Source: Anaerolineae bacterium (GTDB taxonomy: Bacteria > Chloroflexota > Anaerolineae > Aggregatilineales > Phototrophicaceae). From it: 64,000 nt of DNA. The notes below the pieces were generated by a model. It worked only from the letters and a program-made list of their open reading frames with translations, was not told where the DNA came from and searched no databases. Location: assembly GCA_022823165.1 (NCBI GenBank), contig JAJDXR010000064.1, positions 100,617-164,616 of the forward strand, given 5' to 3'. Shown here one piece after another: positions 51,720-61,120 of this stretch; position 1 is the stretch's first letter; every line of letters starts with the position of its first letter. A program made the position numbers and the translations under genes.

Positions 51720-54296
51720 ATGGCCAAACCAAGCCCGGCGCAGACGAGTTTTCTGGAAGATTATGGCAATACCGCGCCTGCTGTTCCCGAGATTAGTCAA
51801 GCCGTCAATGAATGGCGCGATAAGCATTACCCAGGCGCTACAGAAACATCGCGAGCGCTCTTAAACTACTGGTTTCAAAGCGATCACAGATTGAGGACGG
51901 GCGCGCCATTCGAGTATTACGCGGCTCAGCGAAAGGCTATCGAAAGCCTGATTTATGTCTACGAGGTAGCGAAGGCCCGCAATCGGATTTCGCTCTATCA
52001 ACAGTTTGTTCCTCAGGATCGGGCTGATGAGATTCGCTTTCCGCGCTATGATGCCTTCGCTCGCTACTGCGCCAAAATGGCCACCGGCAGCGGCAAAACC
52101 AAAGTCATGGCGCTGGCAATCGCCTGGCAATATTTTAATGCGGTGCTGGAAAACAGCGCGGACTACGCCAAGACCTTCCTCATTATTGCGCCTAATGTCA
52201 TCGTCTTCGAGCGGCTGCGCGGCGATTTTGCCGGTGGGCGCATCTTCCAGAATGACCCGATCATCCCCAAAGAATTTCAGATTTTTTGGGATATGCAGTG
52301 TTATATGCGCGGCGACGCCGAACGAGGTTCGTCAGCAGGCGCGCTTTACTTGACCAATATCCAGCAGCTGTATGACCGCGAAGATCGAAAGAGGGACGAC
52401 GAACCTGAAATCATGAAAGCGGTTCTGGGCAGCAAGCCCCCGGCAAATCTCGATGATGAAGTTGATTTCCGCGAAAGAATTCTGGAGCGCGATGGATCGC
52501 CGGTGCTAGTGTTAAATGACGAAGCGCACCACACGCACGACCCCGCGAGCGCTTGGAACCATACCATACGCGCCCTGCATGACGAACATCCGGCTGGGCT
52601 GGCGGCGCAACTGGATTTCTCGGCGACTCCGCGCTACAGCCAAGGCGCGCTCTTCGCCTGGACGATCAGCGATTACCCGCTCCGGCAAGCGATTAGGGAC
52701 AATATTGTCAAGCGGCCGGTCAAAGGCATCACCGACATTGGTGAAATGCCCAGCAGCGATACCGCCGTCAAATACGAACCGTTCATCATTGCTGGCATTG
52801 AGCGCTGGCGAGAGTATCGGGAACAACTGGAGGCGATGGACAAGAAGCCACTGCTCTTCATCATGATGAACAAGACCAGAGAAGCGGATGACATCGGCGC
52901 GTACCTGCGGAGCAAATTCCCAGAAGAATTCGCGGGCGACAAGACATTGGTTATTCATACCGACAGAAAAGGCGAAGTATCCAAGAAAGACCTTGATAAA
53001 GCGCGAGAGGCGGCAAAAGAAGTCGACCTAGACAAAAGAAACATCAACGCCATCGTGAGCGTGCTTATGCTGCGCGAAGGCTGGGATGTGCAGAATGTCA
53101 CGGTGATTGTCGGTCTGCGCCCCTACACCTCTAAAGCCGATATTCTGCCGGAGCAAACCATCGGACGCGGCTTGCGGCTGATGTTCCGCGGCCTGCGAAC
53201 CGCATATCAAGAACGGGTGGACATCATCGGTAATGCGGACTTTATTAAAGTCGTTAAGGAATTGGAAAAGGATGAAGATTACGAATTTGAAACCTGGCGC
53301 GTCGGCAAGGACAAGCTGCAAATCACCGGCATCAAGCCGGAGCCGGATAAAGCCGAATTCGATGTCGCCTTGCCAACGCTCAGTCCCATACTTGCGCGAA
53401 CAACTACCCTGCAAGAAGAAATAGAAGCCCTAGATATTTCCAGGCTGTACAATGGCGACCCGCTGCCAATCATAGCGAGCGAAGAAATAGAGCGCGCCTT
53501 CCTGTATGAGGGCAAGGACCTGCTTACTTCCGAAACACTGTTCAAGCGGATTTACACCATTCCGAATCCGCAGGCTTCACAGGAGGTGGTCGCGTATTAC
53601 GCAAACATGATCGCTAAAGAGGCGAAACTGCCAAGCCAGTTTGCCGCCCTTGCGCCAAAAGTGCGCGACTTTCTAAAGTATCAGGCATTCGGGCGCGAAG
53701 TTGTTTTGGACAGCCCCGAGATCCTGCGGGCAATAAGCCAGCGGTTTCATCAGGTGGTAACGATGAAAGCGTTCTTGGACGCGCTGCGGGAGAAGTTAGT
53801 CCAACCGCAAGAGCCGGCGCTGGAAGGCGCTGGACGCAGGTTATCGTCTATTGCGCCCTTCCCCTGGACGCGAGAAGCGCCGGAATGCCGCAAGACGATT
53901 TTCAACAAGGTCGCTTGTGATAGCAATTTCGAAGCGACTTTCGCACGATTTCTCGATAATGCGAATGATGTCGCGTTGTTTGGCAAGCTGCCGCTTCAGT
54001 TCGGCTTTTCTATTCCCTACACCGATATGCGCGGCAATTTGCGACATTACTATCCCGATTTTGTGGTCGTCGATGATAATGGTGTTTCCTATCTGGTGGA
54101 AACGAAAGGGCTTGAAGACATTGAAGTGGCGAACAAAGATCGCTCGGCAACAATTTGGGCGGAGCAAGCGACCGCGCTCACCGGTCAAGAATGGCGCTAC
54201 GTGAAGGTATTACAGATTGATTTCCAAGATCAAGCGCCTGCCACATTTGCCGACTGCGCGAACATGGGTACGGCGCGCCTCAGCCTCTTCAATTGA
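51720..54296 (+). CDS. res: Type III restriction endonuclease/helicase subunit (res)
   Basis: An 858-residue SF2 helicase-nuclease. Walker A MATGSGKTKVMALAIAW (residues about 118-134), DExH box VLNDEAHHTHD, motif III FSATPR, motif VI QTIGRGLRLMF. The C-terminal nuclease has the PD-(D/E)-x-K pattern in YYPDFVVVDDNGVSYLVETK (Asp, then Glu-x-Lys). Length fits the family. With the adjacent mod it would cut DNA carrying two unmethylated sites in head-to-head orientation. Because type III Res acts only in a complex with Mod, the OFF state of mod should leave this subunit harmless. Confidence 0.93.
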   Translation: MAKPSPAQTSFLEDYGNTAPAVPEISQAVNEWRDKHYPGATETSRALLNYWFQSDHRLRTGAPFEYYAAQRKAIESLIYVYEVAKARNRISLYQQFVPQDRADEIRFPRYDAFARYCAKMATGSGKTKVMALAIAWQYFNAVLENSADYAKTFLIIAPNVIVFERLRGDFAGGRIFQNDPIIPKEFQIFWDMQCYMRGDAERGSSAGALYLTNIQQLYDREDRKRDDEPEIMKAVLGSKPPANLDDEVDFRERILERDGSPVLVLNDEAHHTHDPASAWNHTIRALHDEHPAGLAAQLDFSATPRYSQGALFAWTISDYPLRQAIRDNIVKRPVKGITDIGEMPSSDTAVKYEPFIIAGIERWREYREQLEAMDKKPLLFIMMNKTREADDIGAYLRSKFPEEFAGDKTLVIHTDRKGEVSKKDLDKAREAAKEVDLDKRNINAIVSVLMLREGWDVQNVTVIVGLRPYTSKADILPEQTIGRGLRLMFRGLRTAYQERVDIIGNADFIKVVKELEKDEDYEFETWRVGKDKLQITGIKPEPDKAEFDVALPTLSPILARTTTLQEEIEALDISRLYNGDPLPIIASEEIERAFLYEGKDLLTSETLFKRIYTIPNPQASQEVVAYYANMIAKEAKLPSQFAALAPKVRDFLKYQAFGREVVLDSPEILRAISQRFHQVVTMKAFLDALREKLVQPQEPALEGAGRRLSSIAPFPWTREAPECRKTIFNKVACDSNFEATFARFLDNANDVALFGKLPLQFGFSIPYTDMRGNLRHYYPDFVVVDDNGVSYLVETKGLEDIEVANKDRSATIWAEQATALTGQEWRYVKVLQIDFQDQAPATFADCANMGTARLSLFN

Positions 54297-54314
54297 GTTT
54301 TTCTGCTCTCAATT
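54291..54314 (+). terminator. Stem-loop at the end of res
   Basis: AATTGAG (54291-54297, containing the stop codon) pairs perfectly with CTCAATT (54308-54314) around a ten-base T-rich loop. Weakly AT-rich for a terminator but well placed after the restriction operon. Confidence 0.4.
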
Positions 54315-54707
54315 ACCACAATCGGGCGAGCCGCGCTGATCTGCCGCTCTTCTCGATTTCCATATTGCGCTGCGTCAGCCGCTGTTCCAGTTTGATCATG
54401 TACTTGCCTTAGCTCTAGCTCATCTGCGCTTAGCAGCCCATTCACCAATTCTTGGTTTCAATACCTGCTCTGCCCGATATGGCGCGAGCTATCTTGCGGG
54501 CGGCGGCATCGACCGCAGCCGATTGCAGTGGCGGAAACTACTTGGGATCAGCGCTGGCAGCAAGAACACAGCGCTCGAAGGCGCCACTATCAAGCGCGCG
54601 GCGCCTATCAGGCGGGTGCGGGTAAGTCTGAAGGCGATATTCTGTGTCAAGCGAGCATATAGTAGGCGCGCATCAGGGGCGCCTAGACGGACGGAGTAAA
54701 GCGTCTT
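54315..54707. other. Intergenic region, no gene recognised
   Basis: About 390 bases between res and the amidohydrolase. Short minus-strand peptides such as LEQRLTQRNMEIEKSGRSAR ending at a stop near 54315, and AARKIARAISGRAGIETKNW near 54450, look like tails of decayed genes, but I cannot name the families. Confidence 0.35.
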
Positions 54708-55553
54708 CTACAAACCCAGACCGTAGAATGCGTTGCCCGTCCCTCCCAGGATGGCCTCTTGCTCGCCGGATGACAGGCCCGCCAGGCATTTCTTGGTCTC
54801 GTCCAAGACCTTGGCGTAGTCGCCAGCCAGCACCGCCACGGGCCAGTCGCTGCCGAACATCAAGCGATCGACGCCGAACTGCTCAATGGCGTAATCCACC
54901 AATGGCTTGATGTCTTCGTAAGTCCAATTTTCGAAGTCTGGCGTCACTGTGTTCAAGCCCGATACCTTGGCGTAGACATTGGGGCTCTCGGCCGCTGTCG
55001 CAAGCTGCTCGCGCCATACCGCGCGGTCTTCATCGCTCAGCGGCGGCTTCGCCAGATGATCAATCACCATCTTTAAGTTGGGCACTTTGTCCGCCAAAGC
55101 GGGCACATGCTTGAGATGATTAGGGAAGACAGCCACGACGTCAAAGGTAAAGCCGCGATCCGCCAGGATCTGCAGCCCTTCGATCACCTGCTTCTGCACG
55201 ACCCAGTCCGGATTTGTCTCTTCATGAATCAGATGCCGCATACCTTTGAAGTAGGGGTTCTGTCCATATTCGTCCAGCTTTTTGGCGGTTTCTTCGGGGT
55301 CGTGAATAGGAACCCAGCCCACAACCCCAGCGACCCATTCGTAAGCTTCGGCGATTGCCAGCATGGAGTCGGTATCGGCGTATGAGTCCATCGCTTGTAC
55401 GATCACCGTCTTGTCCACGCCGCTGGCCATCAGTTGCGGCTCCAGCTCGTTGGCGTCAAAGTTGCGAAATATGGGCCCGTAGGCCGGAACCAGCCATGGA
55501 TAGGCCACCTCGTCCAAATTCCAAAAATGCTGATGCGTATCAACAGTTTGCAT
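54708..55553 (-). CDS. Amidohydrolase-2 family hydrolase (L-fuconolactonase-like)
   Basis: A 281-residue TIM-barrel hydrolase. The H-x-H motif is in VDTHQHFWNLDEVAYPW, a start shared with L-fuconolactonase and related sugar lactonases; FGSDWPVAVLAGDYAKVLDE holds the catalytic Asp (near residue 240). Family members hydrolyse lactones or decarboxylate. GGAGG precedes the ATG at 55553. Divergent from the CaiB/MaoC/rhamnose-mutarotase group with shared operator sites between, which supports a role in L-rhamnose- or L-fucose-type sugar breakdown (lactone to acid). The exact lactone is unknown. Confidence 0.86.
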   Translation of the reverse strand: MQTVDTHQHFWNLDEVAYPWLVPAYGPIFRNFDANELEPQLMASGVDKTVIVQAMDSYADTDSMLAIAEAYEWVAGVVGWVPIHDPEETAKKLDEYGQNPYFKGMRHLIHEETNPDWVVQKQVIEGLQILADRGFTFDVVAVFPNHLKHVPALADKVPNLKMVIDHLAKPPLSDEDRAVWREQLATAAESPNVYAKVSGLNTVTPDFENWTYEDIKPLVDYAIEQFGVDRLMFGSDWPVAVLAGDYAKVLDETKKCLAGLSSGEQEAILGGTGNAFYGLGL

Positions 55554-55596
55554 CTCCGCCTCCCAAGACTCGTGTTCCCGCCCACCTGTCGCTGAT

Positions 55597-55656
55597 TTGA
55601 CAGATTTGACTTTGCTGATTATATTTTACGGATAAAAAGTGTTTTTGCAAGCAAAA
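55597..55656 (+). promoter_or_regulatory. Promoter with paired TTTTGC-type operators (locus B)
   Basis: TTGACA (55597-55602), 17-base spacer, TATATT (55620-55625). Two inverted repeats follow: TTTTACGGATAAAA (55624-55637), overlapping the -10 by two bases, and TTTTGCAAGCAAAA (55643-55656), a perfect repeat; their centres are 19 bp apart. Spacing, -10 hexamer and overlap are the same as in the minus-strand promoter at 44811-44870. Confidence 0.78.
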
Positions 55657-55736
55657 TGGATTCGCGGTCTTTCCCAGGTGAGGATTGCCGCTGGACGCGC
55701 GAAATACCGTTTGCCAGTGAGGAGTTAGAAACGGCG

Positions 55737-56885
55737 ATGAGACCCTTGGAAGGTTTACTCGTGCTCGACTTTAGCATCTTTCTGTCGGGACCTTCGGCTG
55801 CCCTGCGCCTGGCCGATTTGGGCGCGCGAGTTATCAAGGTGGAGCGGCCGGACGGTGGCGACCTCTGCCGTCAGCTTTATATCTCCGAGCTCGAACTCGA
55901 TGGCGAAAGTACGCTCTTCCATTCGATCAACCGGAACAAGGAGAGCTTCGCCGCCAACTTGAAAGATCCGCTTGATCTTGAGCGAGCCAAGCAGTTAGTC
56001 AAGCAAGCGGATGTGGTCATTCAGAATTTTCGACCTGGGGTGATGTCGCGCCTCGGCCTGGATTACGAGTCGGCGCGCGCTATCAATCCAGGCATTGTCT
56101 ACGGCGAAATAACCGGCTACGGCCACGAGGGTCCCTGGGTTTACAAGCCAGGTCAAGATTTGCTGCTGCAAGCCATCTCCGGTTTGGTCTGGCTAAATGG
56201 CGATGCCGACCGGCCGCCGACGCCATTCGGATTGGCTGTCGTTGACCTGTTTACCGGCGCTCATTTGGTGCAGGGGATTCTGGCCTGCTTGGTGCGCCGC
56301 GGCGTCAGCGGGAAAGGCGGCTTGGTCCAGGTCAGTTTGCTGGAATCGATCCTGGACTTCCAATTTGAAGTGCTGACCACGCATCTCAATGACGGTGGCA
56401 AGCTGCCGCGGCGCAGCGCGATAAATAACGCGCATGCCTACCTGGCCGCGCCCTACGGCATTTATCAGACGACTGATGGATTTCTCGCGCTGGCTATGGG
56501 TTCGATTCCTGTGCTGGGCGAGCTGCTCGATTGCCCGCCTCTGCTGGCTTTTAGCGACAGCGCCACTTGGTTCACGCAGCGGGACGAGATTAAGGCGATC
56601 CTGGTTGAACACCTCAAGACACAGTCGACGTCGCACTGGCTCGCGATCCTGGAGCCGCAAGATATCTGGTGCGCCGATGTCTTGACATGGGATCGTTTGC
56701 TGCGGCATGAAGGCTTCAAAGCCATTGACATGATCCAGGAAGTGGCGCGGGATGAGAGCGTCAAGCTCGATACTACCCGCTGCCCCATACGTATCGACGG
56801 CGAGCTCTTAAAGAGCGCGAAAGGCGCGCCCCGCATCGGCGAAGATACCGAGCGCATCGCTAGCGAATTCGCCATCTCAGGCTGA
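55737..56885 (+). CDS. CaiB/BaiF-family CoA-transferase
   Basis: About 382 residues of the class III CoA-transferase family, which moves CoA between carboxylic acids. [20 protein letters not shown] starts the family pattern; [20 protein letters not shown] follows; the catalytic Asp is in [14 protein letters not shown] near residue 142. The frame is open from 55656, but the operator lies there and homology starts at ATG 55737. First gene of an operon with a MaoC hydratase and L-rhamnose mutarotase. CoA transfer followed by hydration would suit an acid made from a sugar lactone; that is inference. Confidence 0.9.
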   Translation: MRPLEGLLVLDFSIFLSGPSAALRLADLGARVIKVERPDGGDLCRQLYISELELDGESTLFHSINRNKESFAANLKDPLDLERAKQLVKQADVVIQNFRPGVMSRLGLDYESARAINPGIVYGEITGYGHEGPWVYKPGQDLLLQAISGLVWLNGDADRPPTPFGLAVVDLFTGAHLVQGILACLVRRGVSGKGGLVQVSLLESILDFQFEVLTTHLNDGGKLPRRSAINNAHAYLAAPYGIYQTTDGFLALAMGSIPVLGELLDCPPLLAFSDSATWFTQRDEIKAILVEHLKTQSTSHWLAILEPQDIWCADVLTWDRLLRHEGFKAIDMIQEVARDESVKLDTTRCPIRIDGELLKSAKGAPRIGEDTERIASEFAISG

Positions 56886-56976
56886 GCTAAGGAATACCGG
56901 CGCCGACAGCAAGCTATCCCGCCTGGCTGGCGGCGCGCCAAACGATGACCGCCGCCGAGCGGCTGAGGAGTAAAAC

Positions 56977-57489
56977 ATGCCAGAAAATACCCCCGTCGAG
57001 TTGCATAAGGACTTGCCGCTATTCAATACCGAGACCTGGTTGTACGAGGATTTCGAGATAGGCGCCAAGATCAAATCGATACGCCGAACACTATCCGAAG
57101 GCGAGTGCATGATCTTCAACGCCATCGTGCTTGATATGCACCCCTACGTGGCTGACGAAATCTTCGCGCGCGAGGAAGGCATCTTCGACAAACGGCTGGT
57201 GGCCGGCTCCATGGTCTTCAGCATCGGTCTGGGTTTGATGGCGCATAACAATGTGCATACTTTCAGCTACGGTTACGACAAGCTGCGCTTCATCAAGCCG
57301 GTATTCATCGGCGATACCATTTACACCGTGCGCACCCAATTGAGCAAAGAGCCGAAGTATCCCGAGATGGGACTGGTCAAGGTAAGCTATGAAGTCTACA
57401 AAAACGAGGGCGTCCTGGCGCTGTATTGCGAGCATTTGCAGACGGTAAAATACCGCCATCCAGAAAACTTCCAAACTGAAAAGGAATAG
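56977..57489 (+). CDS. MaoC-like hot-dog dehydratase/hydratase
   Basis: A 170-residue MaoC-like protein. [20 protein letters not shown] carries the Asp-x-x-His-Pro element at the place of the hydratase dyad, and [20 protein letters not shown] follows. GAGGAG lies six bases before the start. It shares [19 protein letters not shown] and the general plan with the 44919-45377 protein, so the two are paralogues controlled by similar operators. It follows the CoA-transferase by 91 bases. Confidence 0.87.
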   Translation: MPENTPVELHKDLPLFNTETWLYEDFEIGAKIKSIRRTLSEGECMIFNAIVLDMHPYVADEIFAREEGIFDKRLVAGSMVFSIGLGLMAHNNVHTFSYGYDKLRFIKPVFIGDTIYTVRTQLSKEPKYPEMGLVKVSYEVYKNEGVLALYCEHLQTVKYRHPENFQTEKE

Positions 57490-57499
57490 GAGACAGGTT

Positions 57500-57823
57500 A
57501 TGCAGAGATTCGGACAGGTAATTGGCCTTCGGCCGGAAGACGCCGCCGAGTATATCCGCCTGCATGCGGATGTCTGGCCCGGCGTATTAAAGAAAATCGA
57601 AGCATGCAATATCCGCAACTATTCCATTTACCGCTACGGCGATCTGCTCTTCGCTTACATGGAATATCACGGCGACGACTTTGAGGCTGACATGGCCAAG
57701 ATGGCGGCGGACGAGACCACACAGAAATGGTGGGATATCTGCATGCCGATGCAGAAGCCGGTCGAAGACCGCGCCGAAGGCGAATGGTGGCACAATATCG
57801 AAGAGGTCTTCCACTGCGACTGA
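57500..57823 (+). CDS. rhaM: L-rhamnose mutarotase
   Basis: A 107-residue dimeric alpha+beta-barrel protein (RhaM/YiiL family) that interconverts alpha and beta L-rhamnose. Visible family features: YIRLHADVWPGVLKKIEACN with the catalytic His near residue 22, IRNYSIYRYGDLLFAYMEY, and a late W-W pair (KWWDICMP, EWWHNIEEVFH). Length matches the family. Its presence is the strongest clue that this regulon handles L-rhamnose or a similar deoxysugar. Last gene of the CaiB/MaoC operon, tail to tail with the sugar permease genes. Confidence 0.9.
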   Translation: MQRFGQVIGLRPEDAAEYIRLHADVWPGVLKKIEACNIRNYSIYRYGDLLFAYMEYHGDDFEADMAKMAADETTQKWWDICMPMQKPVEDRAEGEWWHNIEEVFHCD

Positions 57824-57837
57824 GCGCCTTGGCTCAG
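57820..57837. terminator. Hairpin shared by two convergent genes
   Basis: CTGAGC (57820-57825) and GCTCAG (57832-57837) with a six-base loop span the stop codons of both rhaM (TGA, plus strand) and the permease (TGA, minus strand). The two genes are separated by only ten bases, so a shared stop structure is plausible. Confidence 0.4.
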
Positions 57838-58703
57838 CCCTTGACCGCGCCGAAGGTTAAACCGCTGACCAGATTGCGCTGAACGAGAATCACGAAGATC
57901 ACCGCCGGCACCATCATTATCACGCTCATGGCCGCCATGCCGCGCCAATCCACGGTGAATTGCTCGGTGAAAGCGAAGAGGCCAGGCGGAAAAGTCTTGG
58001 CCGCGTTGTTCCGCGCCAACACGCTGACAATCTGAAATTCATTCCAGGCGGCCAAAAAGGCGAAGATCGCCGCCGTCGCCAAACCCGGCAGCGACAGCGG
58101 CAGCTCTATGCGCCAAAAGGCCGACCAATAGCCGCAGCCGTCGATGTAGGCTGACTCGGTCAATTCCTTGGGTATCTGCCGGAAGAAGCCATCCATCAGC
58201 CAGGCGGTGAAGGGAATGTTGACCGCGATGTAGACGAATGCCAGTCCCAGCACGTTGTTGACCAGGCCGGCGCGATTGAAGAGCAAGAACAGCGGCAGGC
58301 TTAGCGCCACGCCCGGCACCGCCCGCGACAGCATGATGCCGAGGAAGAGCGACGTATGAAAGCGGAAGCGGAAGCGCGCGAAGGCATATCCCGCCAGTGT
58401 TCCCAGGGAAACGGCGATGACGGTGCTGAGGCATGAGGCCAGCAGCGAATTGCGCAGGTAGGCTTCTACGGCGACGCGCTGCTGGACATCGGGGTTCAAG
58501 CCGAACATATTGGCGTAGGCTTCCAGCGTCAACTGCCGCGGAATCCACACCGGCGGGAAGGTATTGATTTCGATATTAGGCCGGAAAGCCGTCATGATAA
58601 TCCAAAAAGCCGGCAGCGCCAGGATCAGCAGTACCGCCCAGGCGACGACATTCCAGATGATTTCGTTGCGGCGGCGGTTGGGTCCCACACTGCGCGTGAT
58701 CAC
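57834..58703 (-). CDS. Sugar ABC transporter permease, MalG type
   Basis: A 289-residue permease with EAA loop PKELTESAYIDGCGYWSAFW (near residue 185) and the typical ending LVSGLTFGAVKG. Start GTG 58703 overlaps the MalF-type stop by four bases (GTGA). Partner of the permease at 58700-59656 and of the binding protein at 59759-61120. Context (rhaM next door, shared operator type) suggests an L-rhamnose-like sugar as ligand. Confidence 0.92.
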   Translation of the reverse strand: MITRSVGPNRRRNEIIWNVVAWAVLLILALPAFWIIMTAFRPNIEINTFPPVWIPRQLTLEAYANMFGLNPDVQQRVAVEAYLRNSLLASCLSTVIAVSLGTLAGYAFARFRFRFHTSLFLGIMLSRAVPGVALSLPLFLLFNRAGLVNNVLGLAFVYIAVNIPFTAWLMDGFFRQIPKELTESAYIDGCGYWSAFWRIELPLSLPGLATAAIFAFLAAWNEFQIVSVLARNNAAKTFPPGLFAFTEQFTVDWRGMAAMSVIMMVPAVIFVILVQRNLVSGLTFGAVKG

Positions 58704-59656
58704 TGCACAATCCTTGCTTTGACCAACTGGCGGAAGAAATACAGCGTGAACAGCACCGAAAGCAAGACTGTGATCCAGGACATCGCGCTGCCCAAACCGA
58801 ACTTGGTGTCTTCAATCGCCAGGCGGGTGATATAAGTCCAGAGCATCTCCGTGCGCCGCGCGGGCCCCCCGTCGGTCATGATGCGCACGATGTCAAAGGC
58901 GCGCGCGATATCCAGGGACATAATGGTCAGCGCGATATAAGAAAAGGGCGCCAGCAGCGGAAAAGTAATGAAGCGGAATTTCTGCCAGCCCGAGGCGCCG
59001 TCGACCTCGGCCGCTTCGAATGTCTCCCGCGGCAATGAGAGCGTACCCGCCAGCAGAATAATGGTCAGCACCGGGATATTCATCCAGATTGAGGCGATGA
59101 TGATGGTAATCATGCCCAGCGGCACATCCACCAACCAGGCGATCTGCCCCTGTTCCTGAATCAATCCCAGAGCGAGCAATACATTGTTGACCAAGCCGAC
59201 ATTGGCGTTGAAAAACCAGCGAAATTGCATCCCCACCAGAATGGGCGCGAACATCATCGGCGCCATCAGCAGCGTCCGCAACAGGCTCTGGCCCATGGTC
59301 ACCCGCGCCATCAGCTGCGACAGCGCCAGCGAAATGAGATAACTCAGATTGACCGATACCGCCAGGAATATGACGGTATTACCCAGCGAGCGCCAGAAGA
59401 TGGCGTCGTTGAGCAGCTTCTGATAATTGCGCAGCGCCCGCCCCCATGTGAAGTTCAGGCTGTTGGGACGCAGCAGCTCGTAAGGCGTGAAGCTGACGTA
59501 GAGCGAATAAAGCAGGGGAAAGGCGATCACGAGCAGGATCACCAGCACCGCCGGAAAAATCAGCAGAAAGGGAAAGGCGCCGGCGTCGATGCGGCTGAAT
59601 TGGATGACGCGCGCGGGCGCCTCCTCCCGGGATTTGCTTTCCGTCGTGGTAGCCAT
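58700..59656 (-). CDS. Sugar ABC transporter permease, MalF type
   Basis: A 318-residue permease: FPFLLIFPAVLVILLVIAFP helix 1, external loop TWGRALRNYQKLLND, EAA loop PRETFEAAEVDGASGWQKFR near residue 215. Follows the binding-protein gene after a 102-base gap that contains a long inverted repeat. Operon order SBP-MalF-MalG without ATPase, as in the 8048-11201 operon. Confidence 0.92.
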   Translation of the reverse strand: MATTTESKSREEAPARVIQFSRIDAGAFPFLLIFPAVLVILLVIAFPLLYSLYVSFTPYELLRPNSLNFTWGRALRNYQKLLNDAIFWRSLGNTVIFLAVSVNLSYLISLALSQLMARVTMGQSLLRTLLMAPMMFAPILVGMQFRWFFNANVGLVNNVLLALGLIQEQGQIAWLVDVPLGMITIIIASIWMNIPVLTIILLAGTLSLPRETFEAAEVDGASGWQKFRFITFPLLAPFSYIALTIMSLDIARAFDIVRIMTDGGPARRTEMLWTYITRLAIEDTKFGLGSAMSWITVLLSVLFTLYFFRQLVKARIVQ

Positions 59657-59681
59657 TCAATCGTCAATCATACTTCAAACG

Positions 59682-59737
59682 CAAGCCCCCTCCCTCAGTC
59701 TGGGATGCCCGCAATAGAGATTGCGGGAGGGGGCTTG
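59682..59737 (-). terminator. Long intercistronic inverted repeat after binding-protein gene
   Basis: Perfect 13-bp arms 59682-59694 (CAAGCCCCCTCCC) and 59725-59737 enclose a second stem, CCCGCAAT-AGAG-ATTGCGGG (59708-59727), which competes with the outer one. It fills the gap between the binding-protein stop (59759) and the permease start (59656). Likely mRNA-stabilising or attenuating. Confidence 0.55.
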
Positions 59738-59758
59738 TTTGGGGGTGGGGGAATCCGC

Positions 59759-61120
59759 CTAATACCCGGCGTCCGCCATCATTTCGCGGGTTTCCGCCGC
59801 GGCCGCGTCCAAGCCCTCCTGCGCGCTGACATCACCCAGGATAATCGCCTGCAGATGCGGGTAGAAGATATTGGAGAAGGGAATCCACTCGGCGATCAGC
59901 GGCGGCGTCTTGAAGTCTTCGCCGACCTGGATGCGCGCCAGCTCCAGCCGCTCGCGATCCAAAGGATTGTCCGCGCCCGAGGCGTCAGCGATGACGCGAT
60001 CCCAAACATCGCCGCGCGTCGGCAGGAAGCCCAACTGCGCTTCTTCATAAGCCACGCGCTCGGAAGAGAGGAACTTGATCAGCTGTACGCCCGCTTGAGG
60101 GTTAGGCGCCGTCGCCGGGACGGAGAAGGCATGCGCGCCGGCCCAGCCCGAGGGACGAACCGCATCGCCGCCGACCGACAAACCCGTGAAGCCGCGCGCC
60201 AAGCCGAAGTTGCCGGCAACCGCGCAGGAATCCGCGTCCTGGAAGTAGGCGTACCAGCCGTACCATTCCAGTTTGATAGCGACATCGTTGTTGCAGAAGT
60301 ACTGCGCCACGCCGTCCCAGAGCAGCGATGTCGTATCCGAGGGGATGATGCCGTCCGCATACCAGCCGGCCAGCAGCTCAGCCACCGCCACGCCGATCTC
60401 GTCGTTGAAAGTCGGCTCGTAGTTCTCGTCAAAGAGCGAGCCGCCGCTGGCGAAGTGCATCTCATAGAAGCGGCCCGTCAGCGCTTCTTCCTTGCCCGCC
60501 AGCGTATAGCCCAGCGCGGCGTGACCATTGTCGACGAAGAAGCGCGCCTGCCGGTCGATTTGCTCCAGCGTGGAGGGCACGGTCAATTCTTCGCCGGTGG
60601 CTTCCATATAGGCCGCGGCGATGGCTTCATCATTGTAGAGGTCGGCGCGATAGTGGATCGGGCTGATATCAGCGTGGCGTGGAATCAGATAGAGGTTGCC
60701 GTCAATGGTGGCGGCGTCCAGGATAGCCGGGCTGAATGGCGCCAGTTCTTCTTCGCTGAAGTAATCTTGCAGCGGCAGCAAGAAGGGCGTATATTGCGCC
60801 ACGAAGCTGGTGTGATCCCAAGAGACATCGTAATCGGCCGCGCCGGTGGCGAAGTCGACCTTCATCTTCTGATCAATGGCGAAACCGTCCAGCAAAGCCA
60901 CGATTTCGACGGTGGCGCCGGTAGCCTCTTCAAATACGGAGATGGCGTCGTACATCGCTTCGTATTGCCCGCCGCCGATATTCGCCATCTTGATGGTGAT
61001 GCCGGACAGATCCATGTCCAGACCGGCGTACTGGGCTTCATCCTGGGCGCTCTGCGCGCTGACAGCGACGGCGCTCGCCAGCGCCAGCGCCAATACCAGT
61101 AGAAAAAGTTTGCGCGTCAT
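59759..61120 (-). CDS. Extracellular sugar-binding protein (SBP family 1)
   Basis: A 453-residue receptor. Signal peptide KLFLLVLALALASAVAVSAQ, cleavage after Val-Ser-Ala. Family-1 features: GITIKMANIGGGQYEAMYDA, then FEEATGATVEIVALLDGFAI, SWDHTSFVAQYTPFLLPLQDY and PSTLEQIDRQARFFVDNGHA. GGAG lies ten bases before the start. First gene of the importer; upstream are paired TTTTRC-type operators (61254-61286), the same as at the CaiB and signal-less SBP promoters, so expression probably follows the same inducer. Confidence 0.92.
   Translation of the reverse strand: MTRKLFLLVLALALASAVAVSAQSAQDEAQYAGLDMDLSGITIKMANIGGGQYEAMYDAISVFEEATGATVEIVALLDGFAIDQKMKVDFATGAADYDVSWDHTSFVAQYTPFLLPLQDYFSEEELAPFSPAILDAATIDGNLYLIPRHADISPIHYRADLYNDEAIAAAYMEATGEELTVPSTLEQIDRQARFFVDNGHAALGYTLAGKEEALTGRFYEMHFASGGSLFDENYEPTFNDEIGVAVAELLAGWYADGIIPSDTTSLLWDGVAQYFCNNDVAIKLEWYGWYAYFQDADSCAVAGNFGLARGFTGLSVGGDAVRPSGWAGAHAFSVPATAPNPQAGVQLIKFLSSERVAYEEAQLGFLPTRGDVWDRVIADASGADNPLDRERLELARIQVGEDFKTPPLIAEWIPFSNIFYPHLQAIILGDVSAQEGLDAAAAETREMMADAGY

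Noticed and set aside
59225..61102. A 625-codon plus-strand frame opposite the sugar-binding protein gene
   Set aside because: It is antisense to an unmistakable binding protein with signal peptide and ribosome-binding site; its translation is His/Arg/Gln-rich and matches no family, as expected for the complement of a GC-rich gene.
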